In this document: piece by piece, positions 1-6,425 of the stretch | Layout: each line of letters opens with the position of its first letter | Numbering within the stretch: position 1 is the first letter of the stretch | Source: Candidatus Woesearchaeota archaeon | GTDB lineage: Archaea > Nanobdellota > Nanobdellia > Woesearchaeales > CG1-02-33-12 | Assembly (NCBI GenBank): GCA_003561825.1 | Contig: PWVO01000199.1 | Location: 1-9,237, forward strand | DNA length: 9,237 bases | Direction of reading: 5' to 3' | Position numbers and translations under genes: made by a program | Notes under the pieces: model-generated | The model's input: the letters and a program-made list of their open reading frames with translations, nothing else | What the model was told of the DNA's origin: nothing | Databases searched by the model: none

Positions 1-324
1 CTTGCAGCAGCAAAAAAAACCAGCAGCAAGCTGCTTCTTTTCAGCTACTCAACCAGAAACACAAGCTTTACAAGCGACCTCTCAAACGAGCTTCTTTACA
101 TGTTCCCTGAAAAGCTCATAATTGTAGCAAGGGAAAAAAACAGCGAGATGAAATGCAGCATAAGATCCTCTGGCAGCATCTCAGTAATCAGCCTTGTCAA
201 AAAAGCCCTTGAAGGCATCAGTGGCTACGGAGGAGGCCATGAGTATGCCTGCGGAGCATGCGTTGCAAAGCAGGACTTTAAAGAATTTATCATAAAAATA
301 AAAAAGCACCTTAAGCACTCTTGA
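1..324 (+). CDS. DHH-family phosphoesterase, C-terminal DHHA1 part (RecJ-like), 5' truncated by window edge
   Basis: Reading frame 1 is open from the first base to a TGA at 322-324, giving 107 residues. The start lies outside the window, so the internal ATG at 100 is not the real start. The visible part is a DHHA1 domain: the segment GYGGGHEYACGACV (residues about 75-88) contains the GGGH motif that in this family binds nucleic acid or substrate next to the DHH catalytic site, which is off-window. Archaeal proteins with this ending are RecJ-like single-strand nucleases, the GINS-associated nuclease, or oligoribonuclease/pAp-phosphatase-like enzymes; the tail alone cannot decide between them. 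A role in DNA or RNA 5'-end processing would fit the neighbouring ligase and XPD helicase, but that is inference. It converges with the minus-strand ligase unit. Confidence 0.8.
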   Translation, partial: LAAAKKTSSKLLLFSYSTRNTSFTSDLSNELLYMFPEKLIIVAREKNSEMKCSIRSSGSISVISLVKKALEGISGYGGGHEYACGACVAKQDFKEFIIKIKKHLKHS

Positions 325-346
325 AAAAAATAAGGCCGTAAAGACC

Positions 347-403
347 CTATTTCTTTTTCTTTGCCGGCTTTTTAGCTTTTTTGGATGAACCGCAGCAGCC
401 CAT
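347..403 (-). CDS. Putative 18-aa Cys-Cys/Lys-rich microprotein
   Basis: ATG at 403-401, stop TAG at 349-347; product MGCCGSSKKAKKPAKKKK. It has a Gly-Cys-Cys head and a tail of lysines broken by Ala and Pro, resembling a histone-tail or nucleic-acid-binding tail; function unknown. The main evidence for translation is an eight-base Shine-Dalgarno GGAGGTGG at 416-409, five bases before the ATG, matching the archaeal 16S tail. The large genes here have TATA boxes about 26 nt before the start and no SD, so an SD-led ORF suggests a downstream cistron of the ligase transcript. The frame extends upstream to a GTG at 553, but that longer form has no SD and overlaps the other micro-ORF. Alternative: fortuitous ORF over a convergent T-tract terminator. 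Confidence 0.5.
   Translation of the reverse strand: MGCCGSSKKAKKPAKKKK
350..387 (+). terminator. Possible T-tract terminator for the DHH gene
   Basis: Several T runs (350-364, 371-375, 377-382) begin about 25 nt behind the DHH stop codon. Archaeal transcription often ends at such runs without a strong hairpin. The same bases encode the lysine codons of the opposite-strand 18-aa ORF, so the T-richness could have either cause. Confidence 0.35.
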
Positions 404-408
404 TAAAA

Positions 409-416
409 CCACCTCC
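409..416 (-). promoter_or_regulatory. Shine-Dalgarno site of the 18-aa ORF
   Basis: Minus-strand GGAGGTGG, five bases from the ATG at 403. It is a near-complete complement to the archaeal 16S rRNA 3' tail and decides the short start over the 68-codon extension of the same frame. Confidence 0.6.
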
Positions 417-506
417 CTCTTGTTTTTCAGAAAAATCAGAAAAATGGCAAAATCAAAAAAAACCAAAAAATCTTCAGTGAAATGCAATGCTTGCAATTTT
501 AAGAGC

Positions 507-545
507 TTATTTCTTCTTTTTTGCAGCCTTTTTCTTCTTTGCCAT
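507..545 (-). CDS. Putative 12-aa poly-lysine microprotein
   Basis: ATG at 545-543, stop TAA at 509-507; product MAKKKKAAKKKK, eight lysines in twelve residues. A Shine-Dalgarno GAGGTG at 556-551 sits five bases before the ATG, the same spacing as for the 18-aa ORF downstream. It lies 86 bp behind the ligase stop on the same strand, so it may be read from the ligase transcript. The minus strand then carries T runs at about 454-470, a possible partial terminator between the two micro-ORFs. No family is recognised. Such a short Lys-only peptide could be real, a leader, or chance; the matching SD and amino-acid bias in two adjacent ORFs is the reason to list it. Confidence 0.4.
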   Translation of the reverse strand: MAKKKKAAKKKK

Positions 546-550
546 CGGCG

Positions 551-556
551 CACCTC
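551..556 (-). promoter_or_regulatory. Shine-Dalgarno site of the 12-aa ORF
   Basis: Minus-strand GAGGTG, five bases from the ATG at 545; complementary to the archaeal anti-SD. It includes the GTG at 553-551 that would otherwise start the rejected 68-codon frame. Confidence 0.5.
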
Positions 557-631
557 TTATTGTTTTTTATTGTCATTGATTAGCTTACTTATTAAGCTTT
601 CTTTTTTTCAGCATAATCGTCGGAAAAACAA

Positions 632-2542
632 TCAGTTTCTGTGCCTCTGGGTTTTGTAAAGCGAAATAACCGCCGAGAGTTTGCTGCAGTCTTTTGCAGA
701 CCTGTCATGCCTAAGCCCAATTATCCTTGGAAACCTCAGAGCATAGCCAGAGCTGTACTTAGTGCTTTTCTGGATCTCCTCATACCCAACCTCGACCACA
801 ACCCTGGGCCTAACCTCAACCTCCCTTCCCTTCTCATTAATCACAAGAGGCCTAAGCTCCTCTGTCAGCTGAGTGAATGAAACCCCTTTTTCAGACTTCT
901 CTTTAAGGCCGGTTGAAGCCCTGCCAATCTCAAGAAAATTCCCATCCTCGTCGCAGCACGCAAGCGCAAAAGAGCTGAGCCACTCTGACCTTTTCCCCTC
1001 TCCCCATTCAGCTCCCACAACAACAAGGTCAAGAGTCTCCATAACAGGCTTGAACTTCACCATCTGGCCAACCCTTGACCCGGGCTTGTAGCCAGCATCA
1101 AGGCTTTTCATCATAATACCCTCATTTCCCATCTTAAGGGATTCCTCGTAAAAAGAAAGAACCTCTTTTGCCTCCCTGCAAACCGCTTTCCTGACACACA
1201 GAATCTTCTTCTCAGACTCAGACACAATCTTCTCAATAATCTTCCTCCTTTCAGAGAGAGGCTCTTTTACAGTGCTTTTTCCATTGTAAAACATAACATC
1301 AAAAACATTGACCTCAACAGGGAACTGCCCTGCAATACTGTTTATATCATATTTCCTCTTTATTCTCTGGGATATCTTCTGGAAAGGCAGGTATCTCTTT
1401 GTCTTTGGACTGTAGCCCGCAGCCTCAGTGTCAAGTATAAAAGAATCCCCGGAAACATGCTCTTTCACATGCTGCACAACATCAGGGAACTGCCTAGTGA
1501 CATTCTCAAGCCTCCTTGTAAAAAGCATTATCTTGCTGCCATGCTTGTGCACCTGTATCCTGAACCCGTCAAGCTTGTACTCAACCTGCGCAGGCCTGCC
1601 GACCCTCTCAAGACCCTCCTCGATGCTGTCCACCTTCTGCGCAAGCATAGCCCTTATTGGCCTTCCAGGCACAAGGCTGGCCTCCTTAAGCCCATTAAGC
1701 CCCCTCTCTTTGGCAGTCCTTGCAACAACTGAAAAATCATTTGAAATATCATAAGCCTCCTGCACAGCCTGGATAATATGATTGTAGATACCCCTTGCAG
1801 CACTCTCGCTTTCTGCAGAAACAAACTCAAAGCCAGAAAAGTCTTTTGAGTAAAGCTCATCAGCAGAACTGATCTCAGGCACTCTGCTTTCCTTAATCTC
1901 TTTTTTTCCCTCAATCATTGAGCTGCATTCAATGCACTTCTTCACATTCGGCATGATCTTGCTGCAATTCCCGCACCTAAAAAAAATCCCAAGCACTTTT
2001 GGGAAAAAAGCCCATGCTATCGCATCCCTCATCACACCCTCGCCTACCCCAAAGCGCATCTCTTCAAGAATAGTCTTGATAATATACCTTGCCTCAAGAG
2101 GCTTTGCTGATGCAAGAAGCTCAGCAACAAGCGAGATCTTCCTTTCAGACGATCCTTTGCCCTCAAGCCCTGAAAGCTTCTCAAGATTGCTGAACACCTT
2201 CCTGGCAGAAAGCTCTCTCTGGAAAAGAGTTGACTGGCTTTTTCTTGCAACAATCTTCTCAGCAGCCTTCCCAAGATCCCCGGTATTTTTCCACTCTTTC
2301 TCAACCTCGCTTATGGCAATGCCTGCAGAATTTGCAACAGCCTTAAGAGCAGTCTTTGATGCAATCCCAATCTCCCGCTCATCCCAGTCAGGATGCACCT
2401 TGCCCTGGATCAAAAGAGTAACCATGCCCAGGTCCTCAGAAGGAGTGATCTTAAGAATCTCAGAGACAATATATGTCTTCTCAAGCCTTTTAGATGTAGA
2501 GTCAAGCTTCTCATAAGCCCTGACAAGGTCAAAATATCTCAT
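632..2542 (-). CDS. lig: ATP-dependent DNA ligase with a four-cysteine insertion
   Basis: 636 aa, archaeal/eukaryal LigI type, sealing nicks in replication and repair with ATP. N-terminal DNA-binding domain (about 1-270), then nucleotidyltransferase: motif I EYKLDGFR with the adenylated lysine K323, motif III FILDTE around E373, motif IV NEGIMMK at 473-479, motif V MVKFKP at 494-499. The C-terminal OB fold ends with motif VI, ALRFPRII (601-608). QSTLF at 103-107 resembles the PCNA-binding QKSFF motif of the Pyrococcus enzyme in place and pattern. The protein is longer than the usual archaeal ligase (about 560 aa, from memory), because an extra segment at about 180-258 carries C190-x2-C193 and C203-x2-C206, a likely zinc ribbon. 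Start ATG at 2542 fits a TATA box 27 nt upstream. Divergent from the nitroreductase gene; the two micro-ORFs lie downstream. Confidence 0.96.
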   Translation of the reverse strand: MRYFDLVRAYEKLDSTSKRLEKTYIVSEILKITPSEDLGMVTLLIQGKVHPDWDEREIGIASKTALKAVANSAGIAISEVEKEWKNTGDLGKAAEKIVARKSQSTLFQRELSARKVFSNLEKLSGLEGKGSSERKISLVAELLASAKPLEARYIIKTILEEMRFGVGEGVMRDAIAWAFFPKVLGIFFRCGNCSKIMPNVKKCIECSSMIEGKKEIKESRVPEISSADELYSKDFSGFEFVSAESESAARGIYNHIIQAVQEAYDISNDFSVVARTAKERGLNGLKEASLVPGRPIRAMLAQKVDSIEEGLERVGRPAQVEYKLDGFRIQVHKHGSKIMLFTRRLENVTRQFPDVVQHVKEHVSGDSFILDTEAAGYSPKTKRYLPFQKISQRIKRKYDINSIAGQFPVEVNVFDVMFYNGKSTVKEPLSERRKIIEKIVSESEKKILCVRKAVCREAKEVLSFYEESLKMGNEGIMMKSLDAGYKPGSRVGQMVKFKPVMETLDLVVVGAEWGEGKRSEWLSSFALACCDEDGNFLEIGRASTGLKEKSEKGVSFTQLTEELRPLVINEKGREVEVRPRVVVEVGYEEIQKSTKYSSGYALRFPRIIGLRHDRSAKDCSKLSAVISLYKTQRHRN

Positions 2543-2564
2543 AATCCATTAAAATAGGGCTTTG

Positions 2565-2573
2565 TATAAATAA
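2565..2573 (-). promoter_or_regulatory. TATA box of the ligase gene
   Basis: Minus-strand TTATTTATA, centred about 27 nt upstream of the ATG at 2542. Transcription should begin at or next to the start codon, giving a leaderless mRNA. Confidence 0.65.
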
Positions 2574-2596
2574 TTTTTGAATGCCCAAGCGATAGC

Positions 2597-2605
2597 TTTA
2601 TTAAT
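2597..2605 (+). promoter_or_regulatory. TATA box of the nitroreductase gene
   Basis: TTTATTAAT centred about 26 nt before the ATG at 2627. It selects that ATG over the in-frame ATG at 2606, which abuts the box. The 84-bp spacer holds both divergent promoters. Confidence 0.6.
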
Positions 2606-2626
2606 ATGTATAAAAATAATAACCCC

Positions 2627-3310
2627 ATGGATGTTTTTGAATGCATAGCAGCAAGGCGCAGCATAAGAAAATTCCTCGATGTGCCAGTTGAATGGGACAA
2701 AATAGGCATTATTCTGGATGCAGGAAGAAACGCCCCCACCTCAGGCAACATACAGGACTGGAATTTCATTGTTGTGCAGGACGAGGCAAACAGAAAAACA
2801 ATAGCCGAGGCATGCCTAAGACAGCACTGGATGTCCCAGGCCCCAGTCTACATTGTAGTATGCGCTGACCTGAAAAAAAGCGAAAGATTCTACGGAGTAA
2901 GGGGCAACAGGCTCTACTCAATCCAGAACAGCGCAGCAGCAGTCCAGAACATGCTTCTTGCAGCCCATGCAATCGGGCTTGGAGCGTGCTGGGTAGGCGC
3001 ATTTGACGAGAATGTAATCTCAAGAGTTCTCAATATCCCGGATCACGCAAGGCCACAGGCAGTAATCCCAATAGGCTATGCTGCTGAATCCCCTGAGCCC
3101 CAGAGCAAATACCCCATCACAACAGTAACATTCCTTGAAGCATACGGCAACAGAATAAAAGACATAGACGCAGTTATGCATGACTACAGCATGGTTATAG
3201 AGAAAAACCTCAAAAAAGCCAGGGCAGGCGCAGAAAAAGGCATAAGAAAGCTTCCAAAGCAAGGAAAGGGATTTGCTGAAAAAATCAGGGAAAAACTCAG
3301 AAAAAAATAA
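2627..3310 (+). CDS. Nitroreductase-family FMN oxidoreductase with basic C-terminal tail
   Basis: 227 aa from the ATG at 2627. The N-terminus MDVFECIAARRSIRKF is typical of the family; R10, R11 and S12 are the expected FMN phosphate contacts. APTSGNIQDWNFIVV (36-50) and the late GLGACWVGAF (117-126) are the other FMN-pocket landmarks. Members are usually homodimers using NAD(P)H to reduce nitro, quinone or other substrates; the substrate here cannot be told. The core seems to end near residue 175. The remaining about 50 residues are rich in Lys and Arg (KNLKKARAGAEKGIRKLPK and onward, ending REKLRKK), which is not part of the standard fold. The in-frame ATG at 2606 adds seven Asn/Lys-rich residues and lacks a suitable promoter, so it was not used. 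Followed after 47 bp by the helicase, which has its own promoter. Confidence 0.9.
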   Translation: MDVFECIAARRSIRKFLDVPVEWDKIGIILDAGRNAPTSGNIQDWNFIVVQDEANRKTIAEACLRQHWMSQAPVYIVVCADLKKSERFYGVRGNRLYSIQNSAAAVQNMLLAAHAIGLGACWVGAFDENVISRVLNIPDHARPQAVIPIGYAAESPEPQSKYPITTVTFLEAYGNRIKDIDAVMHDYSMVIEKNLKKARAGAEKGIRKLPKQGKGFAEKIREKLRKK

Positions 3311-3327
3311 AGAATTATTTCTAAAGT

Positions 3328-3336
3328 TTTATATAA
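3328..3336 (+). promoter_or_regulatory. TATA box of the XPD-like helicase
   Basis: TTTATATAA centred 26 nt upstream of the ATG at 3358, with a purine-rich CTAAAG just upstream as a possible BRE. Predicts a leaderless mRNA. Confidence 0.65.
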
Positions 3337-3357
3337 CTGGCAGAAATCACCTTTTTC

Positions 3358-5229
3358 ATGATCACAGAAAAGTTTCTCAGGGATATTCTTTTTCCGCATG
3401 GAAAAGTCAGGAAAATCCAGGATGAGATGATAGTTGCAGTGAGCAGCGCATTAAGATCAGGAAAAAGCCTGATAATGCACGCCCCAACCGGCATAGGCAA
3501 GACAGCAGGAGTTTTAGCCCCTGCCCTCTCCCGCGCAATACCCAAAAAACAGACAATATTCTTTGTCACAAACAGGCACACACAGCACTTAATAGCAATA
3601 AGCACACTCAAAAAAATAAGCCACAGGCACAGCATCCCCCTTTTTGTTTCAGACATAATAGGCAAGAAGCTGATGTGCCTTGTCCCTGGAGTTGAAGCAC
3701 TTTTCTCAAGCGAGTTCTCAGACTACTGCAGGTCAATGAGAGAAGACAGCAAGTGCGAGTTTTACGCAAGAACAAAAAAATCATCAAAGCCCAGCACAGA
3801 GGCAGCTGCAGCAGTCTCGGAAATAAGCAAAATCTCGCCATGCCCTGTCGAGACAGTAATAAGCATCTGCAGGCACTACAAAGTATGCCCCTATGAGATC
3901 TCAGCAATGCTTGCAAAAAAGTCAAATGTAATTGTAGCAGACTACAACTACATCTTCAACCCCTCTATAAGAGACAGCTTCCTGAGAAGAATAGACAAAA
4001 GCATGGACGAGATAATAGTAATAGCAGACGAAGGCCACAACATACCCTCAAGAGTAAGAGACCTGATGACAGAAAGGCTCTCATCCCTCATGCTCAAAAG
4101 ATCTGTAACTGAGGCAAAAAAAATGGGCTATCATGAGGCATCTTTCACACTGTCAGAAATAAAATCAGTAATAGAGAACCTTGCATCAGACCTGGCTGAA
4201 AACCAGGAAAAACTCGTATCAAAAGAGGATTTCATCAGAAGAATTGAGAAAATCTCAGATTACAAAGAAATAGCATCTGACCTTGAATTTATAGGCGATG
4301 CAGTCAGAGAGGCAAAAAAGCAGAGCAGCATAGGATCAGTTGCAAGATTCCTTGTTTCATGGCTCGGGCCAGAAAAAGGCTTTGTAAGAATAATAGAGAA
4401 AAAGCACAAAGCAGCAGTGCTCTCATACCGCTGCCTTGACCCCTCAATTGTCACAAAGCCTGTTTTTGACAATGCTTATTCAAGCATAATAATGTCAGGC
4501 ACACTCACACCCACTTTCATGTACAAAGACCTCCTTGGAATAGAGAATTCCATTGAAAAAACATACAAAAGCCCCTTTCCGGACAAAAACAAACTTTATC
4601 TGGTTGTGCCAGAAACAACAACAAAATACTCAATGAGAGACCAAAAGCAATACCAGAGAATTGCCGAAATATGCTCCCTGATCTCAAACAATGTCCCAGG
4701 CTGCTCTGCAATCTTTTTCCCAAGCTACATGGTAAGAGACATGGTAAACAGCTATTTTGCAAAACTTTCAAGAAAAACAGTGTTTTCAGAGCAGGCAGGC
4801 CTGACAAAAGAGCAGAAATCAGACCTTCTTGAAAAATTCAAGTCTTACAAAAACTCAGGAGCAGTGCTAATGTGCGTTGCATCTGGATCTTTTGGAGAAG
4901 GCATAGACCTTCCAGGAGTGCTGAAATGCGTTATAGTAGTCGGAATACCTCTCCAGAAGCCAGACCTCGAGACAAATGCCCTCATAAACTATTACAATGA
5001 AAAATACAGGCAGGGCTGGAACTACGGCTATATATTCCCTGCATTCAACAAGTCAATCCAGAGCGCAGGCCGCTGCATAAGGTCATCAACAGACAGGGGA
5101 GTCATGGTTTTCCTGGACATAAGATACGCATGGCCAACTTACATGAAATGCTTCCCCCCTGACTGGGATGTGAAAGTAACAAAAGACTACATGAAAGAGA
5201 TTGCAGGCTTTTTCTACAAAACCAATTAA
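3358..5229 (+). CDS. XPD/Rad3-family DNA helicase (SF2, Fe-S)
   Basis: 623 aa. Walker A APTGIGKT at 42-49, DEAH-type box DEGH at 224-227, motif III SGTLTP at 380-385, motif V SFGEGIDLPG (511-520) and motif VI QSAGRCIRS (568-576) give a complete SF2 motor of the XPD/DinG group. Between Walker A and the DEGH box lie cysteines C107, C124, C133 and C177 (with C162 and C171), the expected place of the 4Fe-4S domain; C177 is in the CPYE context common in archaeal XPD. Length is slightly above the usual archaeal XPD. These proteins unwind DNA 5'-3' and act in damage processing; archaeal XPD's exact role is unsettled. DinG-like identity is possible but the Fe-S/CPYE layout favours XPD. The ATG follows a well-placed TATA box. 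Confidence 0.94.
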   Translation: MITEKFLRDILFPHGKVRKIQDEMIVAVSSALRSGKSLIMHAPTGIGKTAGVLAPALSRAIPKKQTIFFVTNRHTQHLIAISTLKKISHRHSIPLFVSDIIGKKLMCLVPGVEALFSSEFSDYCRSMREDSKCEFYARTKKSSKPSTEAAAAVSEISKISPCPVETVISICRHYKVCPYEISAMLAKKSNVIVADYNYIFNPSIRDSFLRRIDKSMDEIIVIADEGHNIPSRVRDLMTERLSSLMLKRSVTEAKKMGYHEASFTLSEIKSVIENLASDLAENQEKLVSKEDFIRRIEKISDYKEIASDLEFIGDAVREAKKQSSIGSVARFLVSWLGPEKGFVRIIEKKHKAAVLSYRCLDPSIVTKPVFDNAYSSIIMSGTLTPTFMYKDLLGIENSIEKTYKSPFPDKNKLYLVVPETTTKYSMRDQKQYQRIAEICSLISNNVPGCSAIFFPSYMVRDMVNSYFAKLSRKTVFSEQAGLTKEQKSDLLEKFKSYKNSGAVLMCVASGSFGEGIDLPGVLKCVIVVGIPLQKPDLETNALINYYNEKYRQGWNYGYIFPAFNKSIQSAGRCIRSSTDRGVMVFLDIRYAWPTYMKCFPPDWDVKVTKDYMKEIAGFFYKTN

Positions 5230-5255
5230 ACAAACCAGTATACAAAATAGTAACA

Positions 5256-5264
5256 TTTATATAC
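5256..5264 (+). promoter_or_regulatory. TATA box of the 138-aa gene
   Basis: TTTATATAC, centred 29 nt upstream of the ATG at 5289. Its last bases are part of the palindrome ATACTAGTAT. Confidence 0.6.
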
Positions 5265-5270
5265 TAGTAT
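5261..5270 (+). promoter_or_regulatory. Palindromic operator candidate overlapping a TATA box
   Basis: ATACTAGTAT is a perfect 10-bp palindrome beginning inside the TATA box and ending 18 nt before the start codon. A dimeric repressor bound here would block TBP or polymerase. The downstream gene encodes a small basic protein that may be a winged helix, so autoregulation is a reasonable guess. Confidence 0.35.
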
Positions 5271-5288
5271 GATATTACTTATTTAGAT

Positions 5289-5705
5289 ATGGTTATTTTA
5301 TTTGACTTATTTAATATTCCAGAGGACATTTACGCAGTCATATTTGCAACCAAGCAGCAGCAGATAGTAGCCAGGCTGCTTATCCAGTTCCTCAAAGAGA
5401 ACAAGGGCGAGTTAAACAAAACAGAAATGTCGCTTTTTGCCACAAAGCTTCATGAGGGCAACCTTATTGCAGAAATAGACGAGCCCCAGTACAAAGGCAA
5501 AAAAGTCAAGCTCTCATACAACAAGAGGCAGTTTTACGACAGGATACTAACACCAATGAAAAGCATGGGCCTGATAAACTACAACCTTTACAAGAAGAAC
5601 TACAGGCTTTCAGAGCAGTTCAGCGAGGAAATGAAAAAAATAGGCATAATGTGGCTTGACGAGCTCAAAAAAATGCCGCCAAAATCAAAAATCAATTTTA
5701 TATAG
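5289..5705 (+). CDS. Small basic, probably winged-helix DNA-binding protein (hypothetical)
   Basis: 138 aa; I do not recognise the family. After a hydrophobic N-terminus (MVILFDLFNIPEDIYAVIF), residues about 21-60 form predicted amphipathic helices (KQQQIVARLLIQFLKEN, then NKTEMSLFATKL) like a helix-turn-helix. Residues 75-108 (KRQFYDRILTPMKSMGLI, then YKKNYRLSE) resemble a recognition helix and wing strand. No signal peptide or membrane segment. Composition is rich in Lys. It has its own TATA box with a palindrome overlapping it, and is followed at once by a hairpin/T-tract terminator, so it seems to be a one-gene transcript. Transcriptional regulator is the likely role; this rests on the helix pattern and promoter palindrome, not on a recognised motif. 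Confidence 0.75.
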   Translation: MVILFDLFNIPEDIYAVIFATKQQQIVARLLIQFLKENKGELNKTEMSLFATKLHEGNLIAEIDEPQYKGKKVKLSYNKRQFYDRILTPMKSMGLINYNLYKKNYRLSEQFSEEMKKIGIMWLDELKKMPPKSKINFI

Positions 5706-5765
5706 AGGCTCCCTTAGACTTCTTTTCCCCCCAAACCCCCTTTTAGGGAGCCTTTATTTTTTTTT
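5706..5765 (+). terminator. Hairpin plus T-tract terminator
   Basis: AGGCTCCCT (5706-5714) pairs perfectly with AGGGAGCCT (5745-5753), followed by TTTATTTTTTTTT ending at 5765. The stem starts directly behind the TAG of the 138-aa gene. The 30-nt loop is pyrimidine only apart from a few A and one G, with C6 at 5727-5732 and C5 at 5736-5740. Confidence 0.75.
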
Positions 5766-5773
5766 AGAAAAGC

Positions 5774-5782
5774 TTTTATTAA
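5774..5782 (+). promoter_or_regulatory. TATA box of the HD-domain gene
   Basis: TTTTATTAA centred about 25 nt before the ATG at 5803. It overlaps the upstream in-frame ATG at 5782, arguing against that start. Confidence 0.6.
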
Positions 5783-5802
5783 TGCCAATTAATCCTTTAA
5801 TT

Positions 5803-6348
5803 ATGCATAAAATAACAGAAAAAGAAGCAATAGATCTGCTCAAAGAAAACTCACCTGACGAGCAAAGCTTTAAAAAAGTCCTTAGCCATTCAAGAGCTGT
5901 GCAGAAACTGTCTCTGGAAATAGCCTCAAAACTCAGCAAAAAAGCAGACATTAATCTCATAAGAACAGGGGCTTTGCTCCATGACATAGGCAGATTTAAG
6001 TGCAATGGCACAGATTATATCAAGCATGGCATTGAAGGAGGAAAGATACTCAGGCAAAGAGGCCTCATAAAACACGCAGAGATAGCAGAAACCCACATCG
6101 GAGCAGGAATTGACAGAGCAGACATTACAGAGCAGCATCTTCCCCTGCCAGCAAAAGACTTCGTGCCCACAACAATTGAGCAGAAAATAATAGCACATGC
6201 CGACAACCTAATCTTTGGCTCAGAAAGGCGCTCAATAAAAGATGTTGCTGAAAGATTTGAAAAAGAAGTAGGCAAAAAATGCGCACAAAGAGCATTAAGC
6301 CTCCACAATGAGATACAGTCAATGATAAAACAAGGGCCTGTGGTCTAG
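5803..6348 (+). CDS. HD-domain (HDIG) metal-dependent hydrolase
   Basis: 181 aa from the ATG at 5803. HD-superfamily metal ligands are in order: H29 (LSHSRAV), H60-D61 in ALLHDIGRF, H75 (IKHGIEGG), H98 (AETHIGAGI), and D134 in AHADNL. The arrangement matches the archaeal family known as TIGR00295, HD hydrolases of about 160-180 aa with no settled function; phosphohydrolase action on nucleotides or RNA is the general expectation. Longer in-frame starts at 5656 and 5782 run through the terminator or TATA box and were rejected. The last four sense codons and the stop (Gly-Pro-Val-Val-stop, 6334-6348) are the first 15 bases of tRNA-Val, so tRNA 5' processing would cut the end of this mRNA if the two are co-transcribed. 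Confidence 0.9.
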   Translation: MHKITEKEAIDLLKENSPDEQSFKKVLSHSRAVQKLSLEIASKLSKKADINLIRTGALLHDIGRFKCNGTDYIKHGIEGGKILRQRGLIKHAEIAETHIGAGIDRADITEQHLPLPAKDFVPTTIEQKIIAHADNLIFGSERRSIKDVAERFEKEVGKKCAQRALSLHNEIQSMIKQGPVV

Positions 6349-6406
6349 CGGCTATGACATCACCTTCACGAGGTGGGAGTCCCCGGTTCGAATCCGGGCA
6401 GGCCCA
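6334..6406 (+). tRNA. tRNA-Val (anticodon CAC)
   Basis: 73 nt folding as a full cloverleaf. Acceptor GGGCCTG/CAGGCCC (6334-6340 with 6399-6405), D arm GTCT...TGAC, anticodon stem TCACC/GGTGG around loop TTCACGA, so the anticodon at positions 34-36 is CAC, reading GTG. Five-base variable loop, T arm CCCGG-TTCGAAT-CCGGG, discriminator A at 6406. No intron, and the 3' CCA is not encoded. TTC in the loop is offset by one and is not the anticodon, so this is not tRNA-Glu. Its 5' end overlaps the HD gene, and no clear TATA box of its own is visible. The composition change of the window starts just behind it. Confidence 0.93.
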
Positions 6407-6425
6407 TTTAAATTGATTTATGCTA

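Noticed and set aside
347..553. 68-codon minus-strand frame from a GTG at 553
   Set aside because: The GTG lies inside the SD of the 12-aa ORF, has no SD of its own, and the product upstream of the internal ATG is low-complexity. The SD-led 18-aa form at 347-403 is better supported.
585..614. Third Lys-rich micro-ORF MLKKRKLNK on the minus strand
   Set aside because: No Shine-Dalgarno before its ATG and no promoter at leaderless distance; expected by chance in this A-rich strand.
444..659. Plus-strand frame starting MAKSKKTKKSSVKCNACN
   Set aside because: It has a CxxC pair but no SD or placed TATA box, and turns into Leu/Phe/Ser-rich shadow sequence overlapping the ligase 3' end.
1428..2516. 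Plus-strand frames across the ligase gene
   Set aside because: Ser/Leu/Pro-rich antisense shadows of a gene with clear ligase motifs.
2606..2626. Upstream ATG for the nitroreductase
   Set aside because: It touches the TATA box and adds only MYKNNNP, which is unlike the family N-terminus.
5656..5802. N-terminal extension of the HD protein
   Set aside because: It runs through the end of the previous gene, its terminator and the HD promoter; the family-like start is at 5803.
6334..6406. Reading the tRNA as Glu (TTC)
   Set aside because: The seven-base loop TTCACGA between TCACC and GGTGG puts CAC at positions 34-36; the D-arm GGTCTAG...TATGAC also resembles archaeal tRNA-Val.
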